Shown here: positions 35,768 to 45,928 of the stretch, piece by piece | How positions within the stretch are numbered: the first letter of the stretch is position 1 | Layout: each line of letters opens with the position of its first letter | Assembly (NCBI GenBank): GCA_020072565.1 | Contig: JAIQGI010000007.1 | Coordinates: 62,001-126,000 of the forward strand | Reading direction: 5' to 3' | Length of the DNA: 64,000 nucleotides | From: Terriglobia bacterium | Lineage (GTDB): Bacteria; Acidobacteriota; UBA6911 | The notes under the pieces: generated by a model | Databases searched by the model: none | What the model was told of the DNA's origin: nothing | Seen by the model: the letters and a program-made list of their open reading frames with translations, nothing else | Program-made: the position numbers and the translations under genes

Positions 35768-36340
35768 ATGAAGTTTACCAGTCGCGTAGTCCCCCTCCCC
35801 AACGAGAACGTTGACACCGATCAGATCACCCCCGCCCGCTTTCTGAAAACGACCGGCAAGGGAGGACTGGGAAAGATCCTGTTATACGACTGGCGCTATG
35901 ATGCCGCAGGCAATCCCCGCCCGGACTTCATCCTCAACCGTCCCGACATTAAGGGAGCGCAGGTCCTTCTGGCAGGCAACAACTTCGGCTGCGGCAGTTC
36001 ACGGGAGCACGCCCCCTGGGCCTTGGCCGACTTCGGCTTCCGGGCATTGATCAGCACTTCATTCGCCGACATCTTCCGCAGCAATTGTCTCAAAAACGGC
36101 ATCCTGCCCATCACGGTGGGCAAAGAGACCCACGAAAAACTGCTTCGCCTTGCGGCAGAGCAGCCGGCAGCGGAAGTGGGAGTTGATTTGCGAGCACAGA
36201 CCCTGACGCTCCAGGACGGCGTGGTGGTTCAATTCCCCGTGGATCCATTTTCGAAAAAGTGCCTCCTCGAGGGGATTGACGAGCTGGGTTATCTGCTGAA
36301 TCTCTCCGATGTAATCGCGCATTACGAGGAGACGCATTAG
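35768..36340 (+). CDS. leuD: 3-isopropylmalate dehydratase, small subunit
   Basis: 190 residues from the ATG at 35768 (TTGGAG upstream). MKFTSRVVPLPNENVDTDQI, ILLAGNNFGCGSSREHAPW-type motif (AGNNFGCGSSREHAPWAL), and FADIFRSNCLKNGILPI are diagnostic. Forms the swivelling domain that completes the LeuC active site. Other leu genes are not adjacent. Confidence 0.96.
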   Translation: MKFTSRVVPLPNENVDTDQITPARFLKTTGKGGLGKILLYDWRYDAAGNPRPDFILNRPDIKGAQVLLAGNNFGCGSSREHAPWALADFGFRALISTSFADIFRSNCLKNGILPITVGKETHEKLLRLAAEQPAAEVGVDLRAQTLTLQDGVVVQFPVDPFSKKCLLEGIDELGYLLNLSDVIAHYEETH

Positions 36341-36419
36341 AATCTCAACGCAGAGGGCGCAGAGAAGTTTTGGGTGCTTGAATTCTGCGTCCCCTGCGCG
36401 CTCTGCTTTGAGCTTTTGG
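36340..36419. repeat. Intergenic GCAGAGG-family repeat (copy l)
   Basis: Left arm GAATCTCAACGCAGAGGGCG and right arm CGCGCTCTGCTTTGAGCTTT, with a loop of about 25 bases. It begins at the leuD stop codon and ends at the ribosome-binding site (GGGAGGA) of the MFS gene. Confidence 0.7.
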
Positions 36420-37759
36420 GAGGACACGTTATCGCACGATCCCGCTCGTTCGCCCTGTGGCTCCTGTTCGGCATCAACCTCCTCAATTTCTTCGACCGCC
36501 AGATCCTGGCTGCCGTAACCGAACCGTTGCGCCTGGAATGGTCCCTTACCGACACGCAGCTGGGCTGGCTGGTGACCGCTTTCACGCTCCTTTACGCTGC
36601 GGTGGGACTGCCCCTGGGCCGTCTGGCAGACGTCTGGAGGCGCAACCTTATCCTGACGGCCGGACTTACGCTTTGGAGCGGGCTCACCTTCCTGTCGGGC
36701 TTTTGCCGAAGCTTCTGGCCCTTGTTTGCCGCCCGCCTTGGGGTTGGCGTAGGAGAGGCGTCCTGCGCGCCCGCGGCAAGTTCGCTGATCGGCGATCTGT
36801 TCCGGCCGCAGGAGCGGGCCCGTGCCATGTCGGTCTTTATGCTGGGGCTGCCCGTCGGCGTCGCACTCAGCTACCTCGTGGGCGGGGCGGTCGCGCAACA
36901 CTACGGCTGGCGTGCGGCTTTTTACCTTGCCGGCATTCCGGGTTTGCTGCTGGCAGCTGCCGCGTTGTTCCTGGCCGAGCCCCCGCGAGGCCGGTCCGAG
37001 GCCACCGAGGTAGGCTCTGAGCGTCGTCCCGGTTCCCCAATCAAGCTCGTCCTCGGCATTCCCACGATGCGCTGGATCATAGCCTCCGGCCTGCTGCACA
37101 ACTTCATCATGTACGCCTTGACGTTTTTTCTGCCCTCGTTCCTGGTGCGCTATCACCGGACGACGGTGCAAATGGCGGGACTGGTTTCGGCTCTCGTTGT
37201 GGGGACGGTGGGAGCGCTGGGGATGCTTGTGGGGGGATGGTTGGGGGATGCGGCGAAAAACAGGCGCCAGAACGGCCGCATGCTGGTCGCGGGAACGGCG
37301 GTCCTGCTGGCAGTTCCCGCTGGCTTCTTCGCACTGCTGGCGCCTGCAGGAGCCCTCCCTGCCTTTATCGTCCTTCAAGGCCTCGCTGCGTTTCTGATGT
37401 ACACCTACTACGCGACCGTCTACGCCACGATCCACGACATCGTCGAGCCGACGCTGCGCGGCCGCGCCATGGCGATTTATTTCTTCGCCATGTACATGCT
37501 CGGCGCCTCGATGGGCCCGGTAGCGACTGGCCGGCTGAGCGATTTTTTCGCCCGCCGCGTAGCCGGCGCAACGCCCGTCACCGAGCAGTTCCGAGCGCTG
37601 GGTCTGCACCAAGCCATGTACCTCGTCCCCTTGTTGACCCTGCTCCTCGCGGCCGTCCTGTTCCTGGGGGCCCGGACTGTCCGTAAGGATATGGACCGTT
37701 TACAGGGCTGGATGAAAAGGCTCAACGCAGAGGGCGCGGAGGGCGCGGAGAAGAACTGA
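36416..37759 (+). CDS. Major facilitator superfamily transporter
   Basis: About 445 residues with 12 predicted membrane helices. The A-motif is in GLPLGRLADVWRRNLIL after helix 2. N-terminal LLFGINLLNFFDRQILAAV resembles the Spns/hexuronate-type branch. Start is unclear: no ATG or GTG lies between the repeat and helix 1. GGGAGGA (36418-36424) is ideally placed for an ATC at 36431, while a TTG at 36416 is the nearest usual start codon. The C-terminus RLNAEGAEGAEKN is encoded by the left arm of the next repeat. Substrate unknown. Confidence 0.85.
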   Translation: MGGHVIARSRSFALWLLFGINLLNFFDRQILAAVTEPLRLEWSLTDTQLGWLVTAFTLLYAAVGLPLGRLADVWRRNLILTAGLTLWSGLTFLSGFCRSFWPLFAARLGVGVGEASCAPAASSLIGDLFRPQERARAMSVFMLGLPVGVALSYLVGGAVAQHYGWRAAFYLAGIPGLLLAAAALFLAEPPRGRSEATEVGSERRPGSPIKLVLGIPTMRWIIASGLLHNFIMYALTFFLPSFLVRYHRTTVQMAGLVSALVVGTVGALGMLVGGWLGDAAKNRRQNGRMLVAGTAVLLAVPAGFFALLAPAGALPAFIVLQGLAAFLMYTYYATVYATIHDIVEPTLRGRAMAIYFFAMYMLGASMGPVATGRLSDFFARRVAGATPVTEQFRALGLHQAMYLVPLLTLLLAAVLFLGARTVRKDMDRLQGWMKRLNAEGAEGAEKN

Positions 37760-38212
37760 AAGATATTGGGGAGCTTTGAAACATTAATAGCTGATGGAGT
37801 TGAATAGCATAACCGGCGATATTATTGGGGCCGCGATCGAGGTTCATCGAGCGCTCGGACCGGGCCTCCTTGAGTCGGCTTACGTAGCCTGTCTCGCATG
37901 CGCGCTTGCAGAGCGCCAATTGAAGGTGGAGCAGCAGAAGCCGTTGGCCTTGGTCTACCGCGATATCAAGATGGATTGTGGTTACCGCCTCGATTTGCTG
38001 GTTGAAAACCGGGTGATTGTGGAGGTCAAGTCGGTGGAGTACGTCCTCCCCGTCCACAAGGCTCAACTCTTATCCTATCTGCGGCTTGCCGACTGCAGAG
38101 TTGGTCTCCTGATCAACTTCAACGTGGAAGTTCTAAAGGACGGAATCTATCGTATCGTAAACAACTTCTAGACCCCTTCCGCGCCCTCGGCGCCCTCTGC
38201 GTTGAGCTTTTC
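37715..38212. repeat. GCAGAGG-family repeat carrying a gene in its loop (copy m)
   Basis: Left arm 37715-37753 (AAAAGGCTCAACGCAGAGGG and three 9-base units). Right arm 38173-38212 (CCTTCCGCGCCCTCGGCGCC, then CTCTGCGTTGAGCTTTTC). The arms match the empty copies elsewhere, but here the loop is about 420 bases and contains a complete GxxExxY gene. The left arm overlaps the end of the MFS gene and the right arm abuts the UDP-glucose dehydrogenase stop. Confidence 0.75.
37794..38171 (+). CDS. GxxExxY family protein (PD-(D/E)XK nuclease-like)
   Basis: 125 residues, the family length. The naming motif is Gly24-Leu-Leu-Glu27-Ser-Ala-Tyr30 in ALGPGLLESAYVACL. The later residues Asp67, Glu77-Val-Lys79 (RLDLLV, IVEVKS) and Gln91-xxx-Tyr95 give the layout of a PD-(D/E)XK nuclease. 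The family is conserved but has no established function. The gene lies exactly between the two arms of repeat copy m, which elsewhere lack it. Function is therefore likely tied to the repeat, by inference. Confidence 0.9.
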   Translation: MELNSITGDIIGAAIEVHRALGPGLLESAYVACLACALAERQLKVEQQKPLALVYRDIKMDCGYRLDLLVENRVIVEVKSVEYVLPVHKAQLLSYLRLADCRVGLLINFNVEVLKDGIYRIVNNF

Positions 38213-39584
38213 AAAAATGCCTCAGTGGCGGAGATCCCAGTGGGTATACGTTGAATCCTAATTCGTACAAGCGCTTATGATCCAGTATGTTACGCCCGTC
38301 AAATACGAACGCCGGCTTCTCCATCGACCGGTAAATCTTCTCCCAATCGAGTGACCGGTAAAGATCCCACTCGGTCATGATCGCGACCGCATGAGCGCCG
38401 CGTGCGGCCTCATAAGGCCCGTCCGCAAACTCGACTTTCTGCGGATTTACGGCCATATCCTGCCGTGCGTTATCGATCGCCTTCGGGTCCGTTATGACGA
38501 CATTGGCCTTCTCTTCGAGCAGCTTCCTCGCGACATAATAGGCGGGCGATTCCCGGGTGTCGCTCGTATTCGCCTTGAACGCGAATCCGAACAGGGCGAT
38601 GCGCTTGTCCACGATGGTGTTGAACATCGCGCGGATGATCGCGCGCACGAACCGCTGTTCCTGGTATTCGTTCATGGTCACGACCGATTCCCAGTATCGT
38701 GCCACCTCGTGGAGGCCGTAGGACTCGCAGATATAGACGAGGTTGAGGATGTCCTTCCTGAAGCACGAGCCGCCGAAGCCGACGCTCGCGTTGAGGAAAC
38801 GCGGTCCAACGCGCGCATCCATGCCGACGGCCCGCGCCACTTCCTTTACGTGGGCTTCAGTTCTCTCGCACAGGGCCGAGATGCTGTTGATGGACGAAAT
38901 GCGTTGGGCCAGGAACGCGTTGGCCACGAGCTTCGAGAGTTCAGCGCTCCAGACGTTGCTCGTGAGAATGCGTTCGGCCGGCACCCAATTCGCATAGATG
39001 TCGACCACCTCCTGCCGGGCCTTCAGGCCTTGCGGCGTCTCGCGTGATCCGATCAGCACCCGGTCGGGCTCGAGCAGATCCTGCACGGCGGTACCTTCGG
39101 CAAGGAATTCCGGGTTTGAGATTACTTCGAAATGGACTCCATTCCCATTGGCATTGAGAATGGTCTCCATCGTCTGCGCTGTTTTGACCGGCAGCGTGCT
39201 CTTTTCAATGACGATCTTGGGCGACCGTGACTGGCGCAGGATCTCACGGGCCACTTTTTCCCAGTACTGCAGATCCGCAGCCCTCCCGGCCCCTTCGCCA
39301 AATGTCTTTGTCGGCGTGTTGACGGAAACGAAGATGATCTCCGCCTCACGGATGGCCGCACCGATATCCGTGGTGAAAAATAAGTTGCGCCCGCGCGATG
39401 CTTGGACGACCTCGAGCAGCCCGGGTTCGTAGATGGGTAGGGTGTCGGTCTGCCACGCAGCAATACGGGCTTCACTGATGTCGGCGACCGTGACTCTGTG
39501 CTGGGGGCATTTCATGGCGATGACCGCCATGGTCGGCCCTCCGACATATCCCGCTCCGATACAGGCGATTCGTTTTGCGATCAT
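38211..39584 (-). CDS. UDP-glucose 6-dehydrogenase
   Basis: About 457 residues. Oxidises UDP-glucose to UDP-glucuronate for surface polysaccharides. N-terminal NAD site IACIGAGYVGGPTMAV, catalytic Cys in GFGGSCFRKDILNLVYICES (about residue 270), and C-terminal GFAFKANTSDTRESPA. The central sequence (NAFLAQRISSINSISALCE; LNLVYICE) resembles the eukaryote-type UGDH subgroup more than the short bacterial Ugd type. Start at the ATG at 39584 (GAGGA about 12 bases upstream); a GTG four codons earlier is possible. Confidence 0.93.
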   Translation of the reverse strand: MIAKRIACIGAGYVGGPTMAVIAMKCPQHRVTVADISEARIAAWQTDTLPIYEPGLLEVVQASRGRNLFFTTDIGAAIREAEIIFVSVNTPTKTFGEGAGRAADLQYWEKVAREILRQSRSPKIVIEKSTLPVKTAQTMETILNANGNGVHFEVISNPEFLAEGTAVQDLLEPDRVLIGSRETPQGLKARQEVVDIYANWVPAERILTSNVWSAELSKLVANAFLAQRISSINSISALCERTEAHVKEVARAVGMDARVGPRFLNASVGFGGSCFRKDILNLVYICESYGLHEVARYWESVVTMNEYQEQRFVRAIIRAMFNTIVDKRIALFGFAFKANTSDTRESPAYYVARKLLEEKANVVITDPKAIDNARQDMAVNPQKVEFADGPYEAARGAHAVAIMTEWDLYRSLDWEKIYRSMEKPAFVFDGRNILDHKRLYELGFNVYPLGSPPLRHF

Positions 39585-39770
39585 AAGTGCGTTCACTCCT
39601 CGGTGTTATATCGGCCAAAACGCCCGGCACATCACATCCCCAGTACATTTGCCCGAAGCCTGCTGCGAGGATGTCCAGTATATCCTATTCCCTGGATGCG
39701 ATGATTTGCATACTTTGCAGCCGAGCAATTTCCCTGCGTCTAAGACTGCCACTGCGATTATAGTTAGCAA

Positions 39771-40370
39771 GTGACAGATCATCTCTATCGTTTTCTGGAT
39801 GTTGGGGAGCCGCCGCGCAAATGCGATTGCATCTTTGTGCTCGCCGGCAGGCACGAGCGCAAGATCTACGGAATCGATCTCTGGCACCGCGGCTATGCTC
39901 CAGAGCTCATCCTGAGTGTCGGCCGCTTTGAATGGCGGAGCTATTATGAGCTTGGACTGCCGGCCGACGGCGGTCTCAAGCAGCTCGTGGATGCAACGCC
40001 TCCAAGGGAGCGCCACTTCTTCGTGCGCTTGCGCGCGTCCCATGCGGAATCGACCTTGATCGAGAAGGGCCGCCTCGGCACGATGACAGAAGGACGGGCC
40101 CTGGCTGCGGTGTTGCGCGGAGGATCGATTCGCTCGCTTATGGTTGTCTCGACATCCATCCATCTACGCCGAGTGGCGTTGGTGTTTCGCCAGGCTTTTC
40201 GCGGCGCCGGCATAGAATTGACTTTTGTAGCAGTTCCTGAAGATCTCTCTTCGCTCCGCCGATCCGATCTCCGCTCCATCAAGGAGGGGCGCGCCGCCGT
40301 ATGGCGGGAATTCAAGAAGTACTGCTACTACCGCCTCATATACAGCTTCAGCTCCGGTCGTCGCAACTGA
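39771..40370 (+). CDS. YdcF-like DUF218 protein
   Basis: 199 residues starting with GTG. Core DUF218 motifs: [20 protein letters not shown], the central [20 protein letters not shown], and [20 protein letters not shown] near the end. The typical N-terminal membrane anchor is lacking, so it is probably cytoplasmic. Members are linked to envelope metabolism but the reaction is unproven. Its 3' end overlaps cysA tail-to-tail by 23 bases. An antisense open frame (39606-40163) is rejected. Confidence 0.75.
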   Translation: MTDHLYRFLDVGEPPRKCDCIFVLAGRHERKIYGIDLWHRGYAPELILSVGRFEWRSYYELGLPADGGLKQLVDATPPRERHFFVRLRASHAESTLIEKGRLGTMTEGRALAAVLRGGSIRSLMVVSTSIHLRRVALVFRQAFRGAGIELTFVAVPEDLSSLRRSDLRSIKEGRAAVWREFKKYCYYRLIYSFSSGRRN

Positions 40371-41403
40371 ACACTTTCATATCTCTGGGTCTGAGAAAGA
40401 CCTCATCCCCCTTCCTCAACTGAAGCTCTTGAAATCGTTCCTGCGAGATCTCAACATGAACGGGATCACCCCACTCTGCAATCGCTTCTACCTTGACGAG
40501 GGGACCCGCCGAGTTGATGTGTTTGATCGTCGCCCGATAGTGAAGCCCTGCTTGCGGCTCCCGGTCAATGTCAAGCGCGTGAGGACGCACGTAGACAATG
40601 CTGGGTTTTGAGTCACTCGAGAGACCGGACGCCGACTCGCCGACGCCCGGTCGCTCCCCCTCCATGCGGCCGCGGAACAAGTTGACGTTGCCGAGGAAAT
40701 CGTAAACGAAAGCGCTTGCCGGCTGGTGGTAGACCTCCTCAGGCGAGCCCACCTGCTCAATGCGGCCTTCGTTCATCACCACCACGCGGTCGGAAACCTC
40801 CAATGCTTCTTCCTGATCATGGGTCACAAACACGCTGGTAATGTGAATCTCATCATGCAGCCTGCGCAGCCAGCGCCGCAGTTCGATTCGTACCTTGGCG
40901 TCCAGGGAACCGAAGGGTTCATCCAGCAACATAATCTTTGGTTCCACAGCCAACGCACGCGCCAATGCGACCCGCTGGCGTTGGCCGCCCGAAAGCTGAG
41001 AAGGATAGCGTGTGGCATGGTTTTCAAGCTGCACCAGTCGAAGCAGTTCATGAATTCGGGCCTGGATCTTTTCGTCGGAAGGCCGCAGTCTGCGCGGCCT
41101 GACGCGCAGGCCGAAGGCGATGTTTTCGGAGACCGTCATGTGGCGGAAAAGCGCATAGTGCTGAAAAACGAAACCTACATTGCGCTCGCGAGCACTCCGA
41201 TCGCTGATGTCCTTACCGTCAAAAAGCACATACCCCGAGTCGGGAAACTCCAGGCCGGCAATGATCCGCAGCAGCGTGGTCTTTCCCGAGCCGGAGGGCC
41301 CCAGCAAGGCCACCAGTTCACCGGCCCGAACCTCGAGGTCGACATCTTTGAGAGCGGTGAATTCCCCAAATCGCTTAGAGATGTTGCGCGCTTCGATGCT
41401 CAT
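40348..41403 (-). CDS. cysA: Sulfate/thiosulfate ABC transporter ATPase
   Basis: 351 residues from the ATG at 41403, which overlaps the cysW stop (ATGA). Walker [11 protein letters not shown]-loop [13 protein letters not shown], signature [16 protein letters not shown], Walker [15 protein letters not shown], switch [15 protein letters not shown]-terminal TOBE-like regulatory domain ([13 protein letters not shown]) is present. Last gene of the sulfate uptake operon. Confidence 0.93.
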   Translation of the reverse strand: MSIEARNISKRFGEFTALKDVDLEVRAGELVALLGPSGSGKTTLLRIIAGLEFPDSGYVLFDGKDISDRSARERNVGFVFQHYALFRHMTVSENIAFGLRVRPRRLRPSDEKIQARIHELLRLVQLENHATRYPSQLSGGQRQRVALARALAVEPKIMLLDEPFGSLDAKVRIELRRWLRRLHDEIHITSVFVTHDQEEALEVSDRVVVMNEGRIEQVGSPEEVYHQPASAFVYDFLGNVNLFRGRMEGERPGVGESASGLSSDSKPSIVYVRPHALDIDREPQAGLHYRATIKHINSAGPLVKVEAIAEWGDPVHVEISQERFQELQLRKGDEVFLRPRDMKVFSCDDRS

Positions 41404-42305
41404 ATCTCCTGCACCTCCCCGTGGCTCAACCGCGCCTTGGCCAGGTGTTGTCTTGATTTCCACTCGACAAAACTCCTGGCGGCCAGCGTCACGAGCGCTA
41501 ATAGGGCCAGCAACGATGCCACCGCAAATGCAGCGACATACTGATATTCGTTGTAGAGGATTTCAATATGGAGTGGCATCGTGTTGGTCAGGCCACGAAT
41601 ATGGCCTGAAACTACCGACACGGCCCCAAATTCCCCCATGGCGCGCGCGTTGCATAGGATTACGCCATAGAGCAATCCCCACTTCACATTTGGCAGGGTG
41701 ACGCGCAGGAATGTTTGCCAACCACTGGCGCCCAGCGTTAAAGCGGCCTCCTCCTCATCGTTCCCTTGGGATTGCATCAGGGGAATGAGTTCCCTGGCAA
41801 CAAACGGAAAGGTCACAAAAATGGTCGCCAATACAATGCCCGGCACCGCGAAAATGATCCTGATATCGTGGTCAGCCAGCCAAGGACCGAAGAGACCCTG
41901 CAGGCCAAATATCAGCACAAAAATCAGCCCCGATACCACAGGGGAGACTGAAAAAGGCAGATCAATCAAGGTAATCAAAAGGCTCTTGCCGATAAACTGG
42001 AACTTGGCGATCGCCCAGGACGCAGCAATGCCAAAAACTATGTTCAAGGGAACGGCAATCGCCGCTGTCAGCAGTGTAAGACGGATGGCCGACAGCGCAT
42101 CCGGATCACGAAAGGCGTTGGCGTAGGATCTCACGCCCGACTTGAATGCCGAGGCGAAGACCATTCCCAGGGGCAGGAGGAGAAAAAGACCGAGAAATAT
42201 CAAGGCCACTGCGATCAGCAGCCAGCGAACCGGCACCGGCTCCAGCAGGGTGCGGGCGGCAGTCATGGTACCGTTTTGAGAACTCAAAGACGCAGTTCGG
42301 GCCAT
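41400..42305 (-). CDS. cysW: Sulfate ABC transporter permease CysW
   Basis: 301 residues from the ATG at 42305 (AAGGAG 9 bases upstream). Six membrane helices and the binding-protein-dependent transport loop [22 protein letters not shown]. Typical CysW features: [20 protein letters not shown] near the C-terminus and [19 protein letters not shown]. Pairs with CysT. A 127-base gap with no recognised feature lies between it and cysT. Confidence 0.93.
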   Translation of the reverse strand: MARTASLSSQNGTMTAARTLLEPVPVRWLLIAVALIFLGLFLLLPLGMVFASAFKSGVRSYANAFRDPDALSAIRLTLLTAAIAVPLNIVFGIAASWAIAKFQFIGKSLLITLIDLPFSVSPVVSGLIFVLIFGLQGLFGPWLADHDIRIIFAVPGIVLATIFVTFPFVARELIPLMQSQGNDEEEAALTLGASGWQTFLRVTLPNVKWGLLYGVILCNARAMGEFGAVSVVSGHIRGLTNTMPLHIEILYNEYQYVAAFAVASLLALLALVTLAARSFVEWKSRQHLAKARLSHGEVQEI

Positions 42306-42450
42306 CGACCGATTCTCCTTCACCTTCGACCTGCCGACTCATCCCTGTGGCCATCCTGGGGGCAGGATCGCCAAATCTCAACCGGAAACCCCGCGCCGGT
42401 TCTGGATCTGACCCCGACACTCTCCTGCCCTGCGCCAATCTTCATGAAGA

Positions 42451-43284
42451 TCAGCCTCCATATCTCTTGCCGCTCCACCGTTGCAGCAGGTTGATGATCA
42501 ACAGCATAAGAAACGATGCTACGAGCATGACCACCGCAATCGCCGTGGCGCCCGCGTAGTTGTACTGCTCCAATTTGGTCACGATGAGCAGCGGCGTGAT
42601 CTCGGTGCGCATCGGCATGTTTCCTGAGATGAATACCACGGATCCATACTCGCCGACCGCTCGCGAGAGCGCCATGGCAAAGCCGGTCAGAACTGCAGGC
42701 AGGATCGTAGGAAGAATGACTCGGGTGAAGATCTGCCGGCGATTCGCGCCGAGGCTGGCAGCAGCCTCCTCCATGTCCTTGTCCATCTCCTCGAGCACCG
42801 GCTGCACAGTCCGGACTACGAAAGGAAGCCCGATAAACGTGAGCGCAATGACGATTCCCAACCGGGAGTAGGCGGCCTTGATCCCAATAGCCTCCAGGGG
42901 CCGCCCGAGCCATCCATTACTGGAGTAAATGGCCGTCAATGAAATGCCGGCTACAGAAGTGGGCAATGCAAAGGGCAAATCCACCAGAGAATCCAAGATC
43001 CGCTTCCCAGGAAAGCGGTAACGGACCAGCACCCAGGCCACCAGAACACCGAACACCAGATTGAGCAGGGCGCCGGCAAACGATGCCCCAAAGCTGAGTT
43101 TGTAAGACGCAAGCGCACGCGGCTCGGTAGCCAGACTCCAGAACTCGTGCCAGCTCAGCGAAGCCGTTTTCAAAAAAACAGCGGAAAGCGGGATCAGCAC
43201 GATCAGGGCCAGGTAGAACAGCGTAACGCCCATCGATATGCCAAAACCGGGCAGAATGCTGCGCTGCTTTAGAGCAAGAGCCAT
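42451..43284 (-). CDS. cysT: Sulfate ABC transporter permease CysT/CysU
   Basis: 277 residues. The ATG at 43284 is preferred over one four codons upstream because GGAGGA lies just before it. Six helices. Family motifs: [40 protein letters not shown] and [18 protein letters not shown]. Forms the membrane channel with CysW. Confidence 0.93.
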   Translation of the reverse strand: MALALKQRSILPGFGISMGVTLFYLALIVLIPLSAVFLKTASLSWHEFWSLATEPRALASYKLSFGASFAGALLNLVFGVLVAWVLVRYRFPGKRILDSLVDLPFALPTSVAGISLTAIYSSNGWLGRPLEAIGIKAAYSRLGIVIALTFIGLPFVVRTVQPVLEEMDKDMEEAAASLGANRRQIFTRVILPTILPAVLTGFAMALSRAVGEYGSVVFISGNMPMRTEITPLLIVTKLEQYNYAGATAIAVVMLVASFLMLLIINLLQRWSGKRYGG

Positions 43285-43319
43285 CCGTTCCTCCATACCG
43301 GTCCGCAGCGGGGGAGTTC

Positions 43320-44342
43320 TTAACGGGCGGGCTGGTAGATCTGGTCGAAAACGCCGCCGTCAGAAAAATGTACCTTCTGGGCTTTCTGCCAGCCACCGAA
43401 GACCTCGTCTATGGTGAACAAGTTGACCTTGGGAAACTGGGCGGCATACTTAGCCAGCACTTGAGGGTCCCTGGGCCGGTAATAGTGTTTCCCGGCAATT
43501 TCCTGGCCCTCGACCGAATAGAGAAATTCCAGGTACGCCTGGGCCACGGCGCGAGTGCCGCGTTTGTCGACTACCTTGTCCACCAGGGCGACCGGCGGTT
43601 CCGCCAGGATGCTTAGAGATGGTACTACCAGCTCGAACCTGTCCTTTCCGAGCTCCTTGATGGCCAGCAGCACCTCGTTCTCCCAATTGACGAGGACATC
43701 GCCGATGCCGCGTTCCACGAAGGTGGTCGTGGCACCGCGCGCACCTGAGTCAAGTACAGGCACATTCCTGAAGAGGCCAGTCACAAAACCTCTTGCCTTT
43801 GCCTCGTCACCGTTGTTTTTCTTCAGTGCATAGCCCCAGGCTGCCAGATAGTTCCAGCGGGCAGCCCCGGATGTCTTCGGATTGGGCGTGATCACCGAGA
43901 TCCCGCTTCTCACCAGGTCGTCCCAATCCCTGATCTTCTTGGGGTTCCCCTTGCGGACCAGGAACACGAGCGTCGACGTGTAGGGGCAGCTGTTATGGGG
44001 GAGGCGTGATTGCCAATTCTTGGGCAGCAGCCTGGCGGTCTCGGCAATGGCATCAATATCATAGGCAAGAGCAAGGCTCACCACGCTTGCCTCCAGGCCA
44101 TCGATGACACCGCGCGCCTGCTTACCCGATCCCCCATGAGACATATTGATGACGACTGTCTGGCCGGTTTTTTCGAGCCAGTGTTTGGCAAAAGTGACGT
44201 TGATCTCCTGGTAGAACTCGCGAGTCGGATCATAGGAAACATTGAGAAAAGTGAGGAGACCCGCATGGGCAAATCCCGTCAGGGCCAGCGCCAATATGAA
44301 GCTCGACACGGCAAGTAACCGAACGAGTTTTCTGAGTGACAT
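43320..44342 (-). CDS. sbp: Periplasmic sulfate-binding protein
   Basis: 340 residues from the ATG at 44342, preceded by AGGAGGTGA, an excellent ribosome-binding site. Signal peptide ends near ALTGFAHA. Mature start [20 protein letters not shown] and the binding motif [20 protein letters not shown] are typical of the Sbp/CysP family, as is [20 protein letters not shown]. Delivers sulfate to CysTWA. Confidence 0.95.
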   Translation of the reverse strand: MSLRKLVRLLAVSSFILALALTGFAHAGLLTFLNVSYDPTREFYQEINVTFAKHWLEKTGQTVVINMSHGGSGKQARGVIDGLEASVVSLALAYDIDAIAETARLLPKNWQSRLPHNSCPYTSTLVFLVRKGNPKKIRDWDDLVRSGISVITPNPKTSGAARWNYLAAWGYALKKNNGDEAKARGFVTGLFRNVPVLDSGARGATTTFVERGIGDVLVNWENEVLLAIKELGKDRFELVVPSLSILAEPPVALVDKVVDKRGTRAVAQAYLEFLYSVEGQEIAGKHYYRPRDPQVLAKYAAQFPKVNLFTIDEVFGGWQKAQKVHFSDGGVFDQIYQPAR

Positions 44343-44383
44343 TTCACCTCCTGACACTGCGCGCAAGGACTCTTGGAAACAGC

Positions 44384-45928
44384 TCAGAACCCAATCTGGA
44401 ACCGGCTCAGGATCGCGTGTTCCGTCGGCCGGTTCCCCTGAAGGCTGCCCCCTTGGAAGCGCGTCTGTTCATAGTTCACCACAAACTTCACCATCTTGGC
44501 CATATACCAGTTCAAACCGAGCACAAAGGCGCTGGCTTGCTTTGCCGACTTGGTAATGTCGGCATACCCACTGCTGAAGGCTTCTTTGTCTACCCTGAGG
44601 TCGCTGTAGCGCGTTGTAAACTCAAGAGCCCCCAGCCCTCCCTCTTTGGGATTGAAGGACCTCTTGGGAGACACCGCACGGTAGGACGGTTTCCCTCCCA
44701 GCACGTAAGAGGCGGCCACTTGCCATCCGCGGTTCTGGACCGCTCCAAGACCTGCAGCTTTTCTCACCTCCTGGGAAGAGTAGGCATACTCAGTCAACAG
44801 TCCGAAGGAACCCAAATAGTAATATGCCTGGGGTGAAAAGCGATAACGCTCGCCGTCGGCCGTAACGCCTGAGTTATAGGTGAAGAAAACTGCCTGCCCG
44901 GACGTTTTAAATGAAGGGAGACTCCCCAGTTGCTTGCCGGTGCTTCCCCCGATTCCAGCGCCCAGTCCCTTCAAAACCTCAAAGGAGCTGTTTTTAAAGG
45001 GGTGGGCAAAAATGCGGCCAACGATTTCTTTGCCATCATTGGTGTCCATGTCGGAGCTTGTCCCGTCCGGGACGCCATTGAAAACGCCAAACGCATAGCT
45101 GAGGGCACCCGCCCTGAGGTCACCATAAACCTGCGCCCCAACGTCCCTGACGGGCAACAGAAGTGAGGGAAAGGCACGAGCCACAAAAGTAAGATCGGTG
45201 TCACCCTGCAGCACCTCGAGACCTAACGGCGATTTGGTCTTTCCAAAACGAAATTTTGCAGCCGGGAAATAGTTGAAATCCAAGTGGAGGTCCTGGAGTA
45301 CCGTTTGACCTCCGGCGAAATCCGGCATGATCTTAAAATCGAAATACTTGAAGATGGTTCCTTGAAATACGGGGCGGGCGCGTCCAATTTGAAACGTCTC
45401 CAGCGCCGGGGAAGGCTGACCCACGAACGACCGGTTGTCGGCTTGGAGGTAACCATCAAACTTCAACTGAAAGTTCTTGTCGGCAGAAGTCAGAGAGAAA
45501 CCATCCTTGCCGACAGTGACGGTGGCAGTCTCCTTCTGTTTCTCGGCGGCGGTTTCCTGTTCCAACTCACGGCGCCTTTCGATGACGCGGAGTTTCTGAT
45601 CCAGCGCTTCGAATTGCTCCTCGATCGTGGCCTTTTGAACGGCTGCAGCATTGGCGCCGGGCGTGGCCGCCGGGACGGATTGGGGGCCGGAGCTCTTTTC
45701 CGGTTTGTCTGCCCGATCACGCTGCATGTCGTCCAGACGGCTCTCCAATGACCGCAGTTTGGCTTCGATCGCCTCCAGTCGTTCCTGCAATCTGGCGATA
45801 CCGCCCTGAGAGGTCGCAGTCGTTTCGGGAATCTTTTCCTGGGCGTAAATGGATGCCGTGGGGACGAACGGCATCGCGGCCAAAAGCATTTCAAGCGTAA
45901 GAGAGATAAAAAAGCGGTGTGGCTTCAT
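44384..45928 (-). CDS. Outer-membrane porin, OprO/OprP (phosphate-selective porin) family
   Basis: 514 residues. Signal peptide (cleaved near SIYAQ), a coiled-coil segment (about 45-75, [19 protein letters not shown]) that may trimerise or bind the wall, a Pro/Ala linker, then a beta-barrel of the porin O/P family ending in a C-terminal Phe (SRFQIGF), as outer-membrane barrels do. First gene of the sulfate operon, so it probably admits sulfate. The name 'phosphate-selective' is only the family label. Confidence 0.85.
   Translation of the reverse strand: MKPHRFFISLTLEMLLAAMPFVPTASIYAQEKIPETTATSQGGIARLQERLEAIEAKLRSLESRLDDMQRDRADKPEKSSGPQSVPAATPGANAAAVQKATIEEQFEALDQKLRVIERRRELEQETAAEKQKETATVTVGKDGFSLTSADKNFQLKFDGYLQADNRSFVGQPSPALETFQIGRARPVFQGTIFKYFDFKIMPDFAGGQTVLQDLHLDFNYFPAAKFRFGKTKSPLGLEVLQGDTDLTFVARAFPSLLLPVRDVGAQVYGDLRAGALSYAFGVFNGVPDGTSSDMDTNDGKEIVGRIFAHPFKNSSFEVLKGLGAGIGGSTGKQLGSLPSFKTSGQAVFFTYNSGVTADGERYRFSPQAYYYLGSFGLLTEYAYSSQEVRKAAGLGAVQNRGWQVAASYVLGGKPSYRAVSPKRSFNPKEGGLGALEFTTRYSDLRVDKEAFSSGYADITKSAKQASAFVLGLNWYMAKMVKFVVNYEQTRFQGGSLQGNRPTEHAILSRFQIGF

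Noticed and set aside
36059-37612. Minus-strand open frame of 517 codons
   Set aside because: Opposite leuD and the MFS gene; its sequence is low-complexity and Arg/Gln/His-rich as expected of a shadow.
39606-40163. Minus-strand open frame of 185 codons opposite the YdcF-like gene
   Set aside because: The plus-strand frame has clear DUF218 motifs; the antisense frame has none and starts inside it.
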